From positions 1-8,513 of the forward strand of contig JAPUFN010000227.1 in NCBI GenBank assembly GCA_027293665.1: 8,513 nucleotides of DNA, written 5' to 3'. Below the pieces are notes generated by a model that had not been told where the DNA came from, ran no database searches, and saw nothing but the letters and a program-made list of their open reading frames with translations. Positions 6,994 to 8,513 of the stretch are shown here, in pieces (the first letter of the stretch is position 1; every line of letters begins with the position of its first letter). Both the position numbers and the translations under genes were made by a program. Source of the stretch: Gammaproteobacteria bacterium. Lineage in GTDB: Bacteria > Pseudomonadota > Gammaproteobacteria > Pseudomonadales > Azotimanducaceae.

Positions 6994-8001
6994 TTACGCT
7001 AAGCGGGCCAGATGTTCCCTACGTACGAGGTGTTGCAACGCGTTGCCGCGCGCGAAGCGTTCAATCTCGGCAACGATGAAGTCGGTCAGGCGCTGAGTTT
7101 CGTCGCCGAGCGATCCGGCAATGTGTGGCGTCAGGAACACGTTGGCCAGGCGATAAAACGGCGAGTTTGCCGGCAGTACCTCCGGTTCGGTCGTATCGAG
7201 GACAGCAAACAGCCGGTCCTTGGTTAACTCCTGCAGAAGCGCGTCCTGATCCACCAGGCCGCCGCGGGCGGTGTTGATCAGCGTCGCGCCATCGCGCATG
7301 AGCGACAGCTCGCGTGCGCCGATCATGTGGTGCGTGTCATTCAGCAATGGAGCGTGCAGGCTGACAACGTCTGAGCCTGACAGGAGTTCGGAGAGGCCGA
7401 CCTTGACCGCTCCCAGATCACGCGCGGCCAGTGGTGTCACGAAGGGATCGTATAACAGGATTCGAATTTCGAACGGCGCCAGAAGGGAGATCACGAGTCG
7501 CCCCACCTGGGAGGCGCCGACGATGCCGACAGTCTTACGATAGTTGCCGACGTCGGGTGCCTCGTTAGTCCACGGCGCACGATTTTCATGGTGGTCCAGA
7601 TAGAATCTGTTGAGCTGGAAGACCTTCTTGTTGGCGAACAGAATTGCAGCGACCGTGTACTCGGCGACAGGTACGGCGTTTGCCGCAACAGCGTTGCTGA
7701 CCAGAATTCCGCGGCGCCAGACGACGTCGTCGAGAAAACCTTTAACGCTGCCAGCGAGATGCGCGATGAACTTGAGGCGGGGCAACTGGTCGATAGTTGC
7801 AGCATCAATGCGCGGGCAACCCCAGCTCGTAACAAGAACCTCAACCTGCTGCATGGCGTCCTCGAGCTCTGCGACCTCGCGAAATGGTTCTTCGGCGATC
7901 AGATTGGTCAAATTGCGCAGGCGTTGCATGTGATCGTCGCGGATCAGTTCATCGAAGACAACCGGGTGCATCACAAGCGCTGTGATGGGTGGTTTGGCCA
8001 T
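6994..8001 (-). CDS. D-2-hydroxyacid dehydrogenase, NAD(P)-dependent (335 aa)
   Basis: Cytoplasmic oxidoreductases of this family interconvert 2-oxo acids and D-2-hydroxy acids. Numbered from the ATG at 8001, the catalytic domain (ITALVMHPVVFDELI onward) is followed by the cofactor domain with TVGIVGASQVGR (157-168), an aspartate in LLYDPF (185) that would favour NAD over NADP, HAPLLNDTHHMIG, then the active-site set Arg246 in NTARGGLVD, Glu274 in DTTEPEVLP and His293 in LTPHIAGS. The glycine motif reads GASQVG in place of the common GxGxxG, which I associate with a subgroup of the family. The frame stays open to an ATG at 8073, with another ATG at 8019; 8001 is chosen because the domain normally begins about there, but no start has a well-spaced ribosome site. 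It lies 47 bases upstream of the acyl-CoA dehydrogenases on the same strand and may share their transcript. The substrate cannot be told. Confidence 0.94.
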   Translation of the reverse strand: MAKPPITALVMHPVVFDELIRDDHMQRLRNLTNLIAEEPFREVAELEDAMQQVEVLVTSWGCPRIDAATIDQLPRLKFIAHLAGSVKGFLDDVVWRRGILVSNAVAANAVPVAEYTVAAILFANKKVFQLNRFYLDHHENRAPWTNEAPDVGNYRKTVGIVGASQVGRLVISLLAPFEIRILLYDPFVTPLAARDLGAVKVGLSELLSGSDVVSLHAPLLNDTHHMIGARELSLMRDGATLINTARGGLVDQDALLQELTKDRLFAVLDTTEPEVLPANSPFYRLANVFLTPHIAGSLGDETQRLTDFIVAEIERFARGNALQHLVRREHLARLA

Positions 8002-8039
8002 GGCACAACAATACTCCATAATCCTGTTGAGGACCTGCT

Positions 8040-8054
8040 GCGGGCACTGCCCGC
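8040..8054. repeat. 15-base palindrome GCGGGCA-C-TGCCCGC
   Basis: Seven-base arms GCGGGCA (8040-8046) and TGCCCGC (8048-8054) are exact reverse complements around a single C. The palindrome lies in the divergent region between the hydroxyacid dehydrogenase and the dUTPase-like gene, provided the former starts at 8001 or 8019. A dimeric repressor site is one reading. GC-rich chance symmetry is another, given the base composition. A second, weaker symmetry, CGCGG-GT-CCGCG, lies at 8104-8115. Confidence 0.4.
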
Positions 8055-8143
8055 CGCGACCTGGAGCCGCCATTTGGCGTGACGAATTCGTACAGTTGCG
8101 CAGCGCGGGTCCGCGAACCGATTAGGCTATTGTGGAAATGAAG

Positions 8144-8513
8144 ATGGATCGTATTGAAGAAACTACGTCAGCTGCCACAACGGCAGTGGAAATGTTGCAC
8201 ACCATGGCCGAGATGCAGGAAGCGCATAACCGCCAGGTGCATCCGGACTGGCGCGAAAACGAGTATGAATACTATCGGGCGATCTGGGTGGAATGCGCAG
8301 AGCTGCTCGATCACTACGGTTGGAAGTGGTGGAAGAAGCAGAATCCGGATCTGGCTCAGGTGAAGCTGGAGATCGTCGACATCTGGCACTTCGGTCTCAG
8401 TGATCTGCTGCGAGCGCAGGCGCTGAACGATGACTGCGTGCAACTGCTGGCCACGCAGAATCTCGCAGCACAATCGGATAGTGCGGTGTTTCGTGCAGCG
8501 GTCGAATCACTGG
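8144..8513 (+). CDS. All-alpha (dimeric-type) dUTPase / NTP pyrophosphatase, 3' end missing
   Basis: Proteins of this family hydrolyse dUTP to dUMP and pyrophosphate with magnesium ions, keeping uracil out of DNA and feeding dTMP synthesis. The 123 codons seen carry the metal-binding helices: Glu50 and Glu53 in WVECAELLDHYGWKWWKK (48-65) and Glu76 and Asp79 in EIVDIWHFGLSDLL (76-89), which form the ExxE...ExxD signature of the all-alpha NTP pyrophosphatases. The HPDWRENEYEYYRAIW stretch before it is also typical. The start is placed at 8144, because GGAA (8134-8137) lies six bases before it. The ATG at 8138 is two codons upstream and possible, but too close to that site. The gene runs off the right edge and diverges from the hydroxyacid dehydrogenase. 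It is unrelated in fold to the common trimeric Dut. The family is secure; exact nucleotide preference is inferred. Confidence 0.93.
   Translation, partial: MDRIEETTSAATTAVEMLHTMAEMQEAHNRQVHPDWRENEYEYYRAIWVECAELLDHYGWKWWKKQNPDLAQVKLEIVDIWHFGLSDLLRAQALNDDCVQLLATQNLAAQSDSAVFRAAVESL

Noticed and set aside
8002..8073. N-terminal extension of the hydroxyacid dehydrogenase to ATG 8073 or 8019
   Set aside because: The added residues do not look like part of the catalytic domain and no well-spaced ribosome site precedes either ATG. The 8019 start cannot be fully excluded.
8096..8133. Possible promoter with TTGCGC and TAGGCT or TATTGT before the dUTPase-like gene
   Set aside because: The spacing does not fit 16-18 bases and the hexamers match consensus poorly.

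Overview
The window reads as an ordinary chromosomal stretch of a fairly GC-rich aerobic heterotrophic bacterium. A gammaproteobacterium is most likely, but this rests on general gene style, not on a marker gene. Coding density is high. There is no RNA gene, CRISPR array, transposase or phage gene. Eight genes can be supported. Six run on the minus strand and two on the plus strand, and the genes at both window edges are incomplete.

Left part (1-1446, minus strand): a small beta-rich protein of 98 residues is followed 35 bases later by the first 371 codons of an acyl-CoA carboxylase carboxyltransferase (beta) subunit, which runs off the left edge. The next stretch, 1447-1649, is a divergent promoter region holding a perfect 10-base inverted repeat. 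To its right, on the plus strand, is an uncharacterised 229-residue protein that looks like a PD-(D/E)XK nuclease-fold domain joined to a C-terminal winged-helix-like domain.

Centre (2357-6946, minus strand): three tightly packed genes read right to left. They are a full-length acyl-CoA dehydrogenase, a shorter second acyl-CoA dehydrogenase 3 bases after it, and a complete ATP-dependent Lon protease 6 bases after that. The large/small dehydrogenase pair resembles the two-gene heterotetrameric enzymes known from steroid side-chain degradation. Lon ends tail-to-tail with the nuclease-like gene, with 17 bases between the stops.

Right part (6994-8513): a D-2-hydroxyacid dehydrogenase lies on the minus strand upstream of the acyl-CoA dehydrogenases, 48 bases (6947-6993 plus the boundary) or less from them, so it may share their transcript. 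Divergent from it, on the plus strand and cut by the right edge, is an all-alpha (dimeric-type) dUTPase/NTP pyrophosphatase. The region between the two holds a 15-base palindrome.

Taken together, the carboxyltransferase, the dehydrogenase pair and the hydroxyacid dehydrogenase suggest acyl-CoA and organic acid catabolism. The substrate cannot be read from the sequence. I see no clearly new multi-gene system. The items most worth a second look are the nuclease-like protein, the coupling of lon to the dehydrogenase operon, and the inverted repeats in the two divergent promoter regions.
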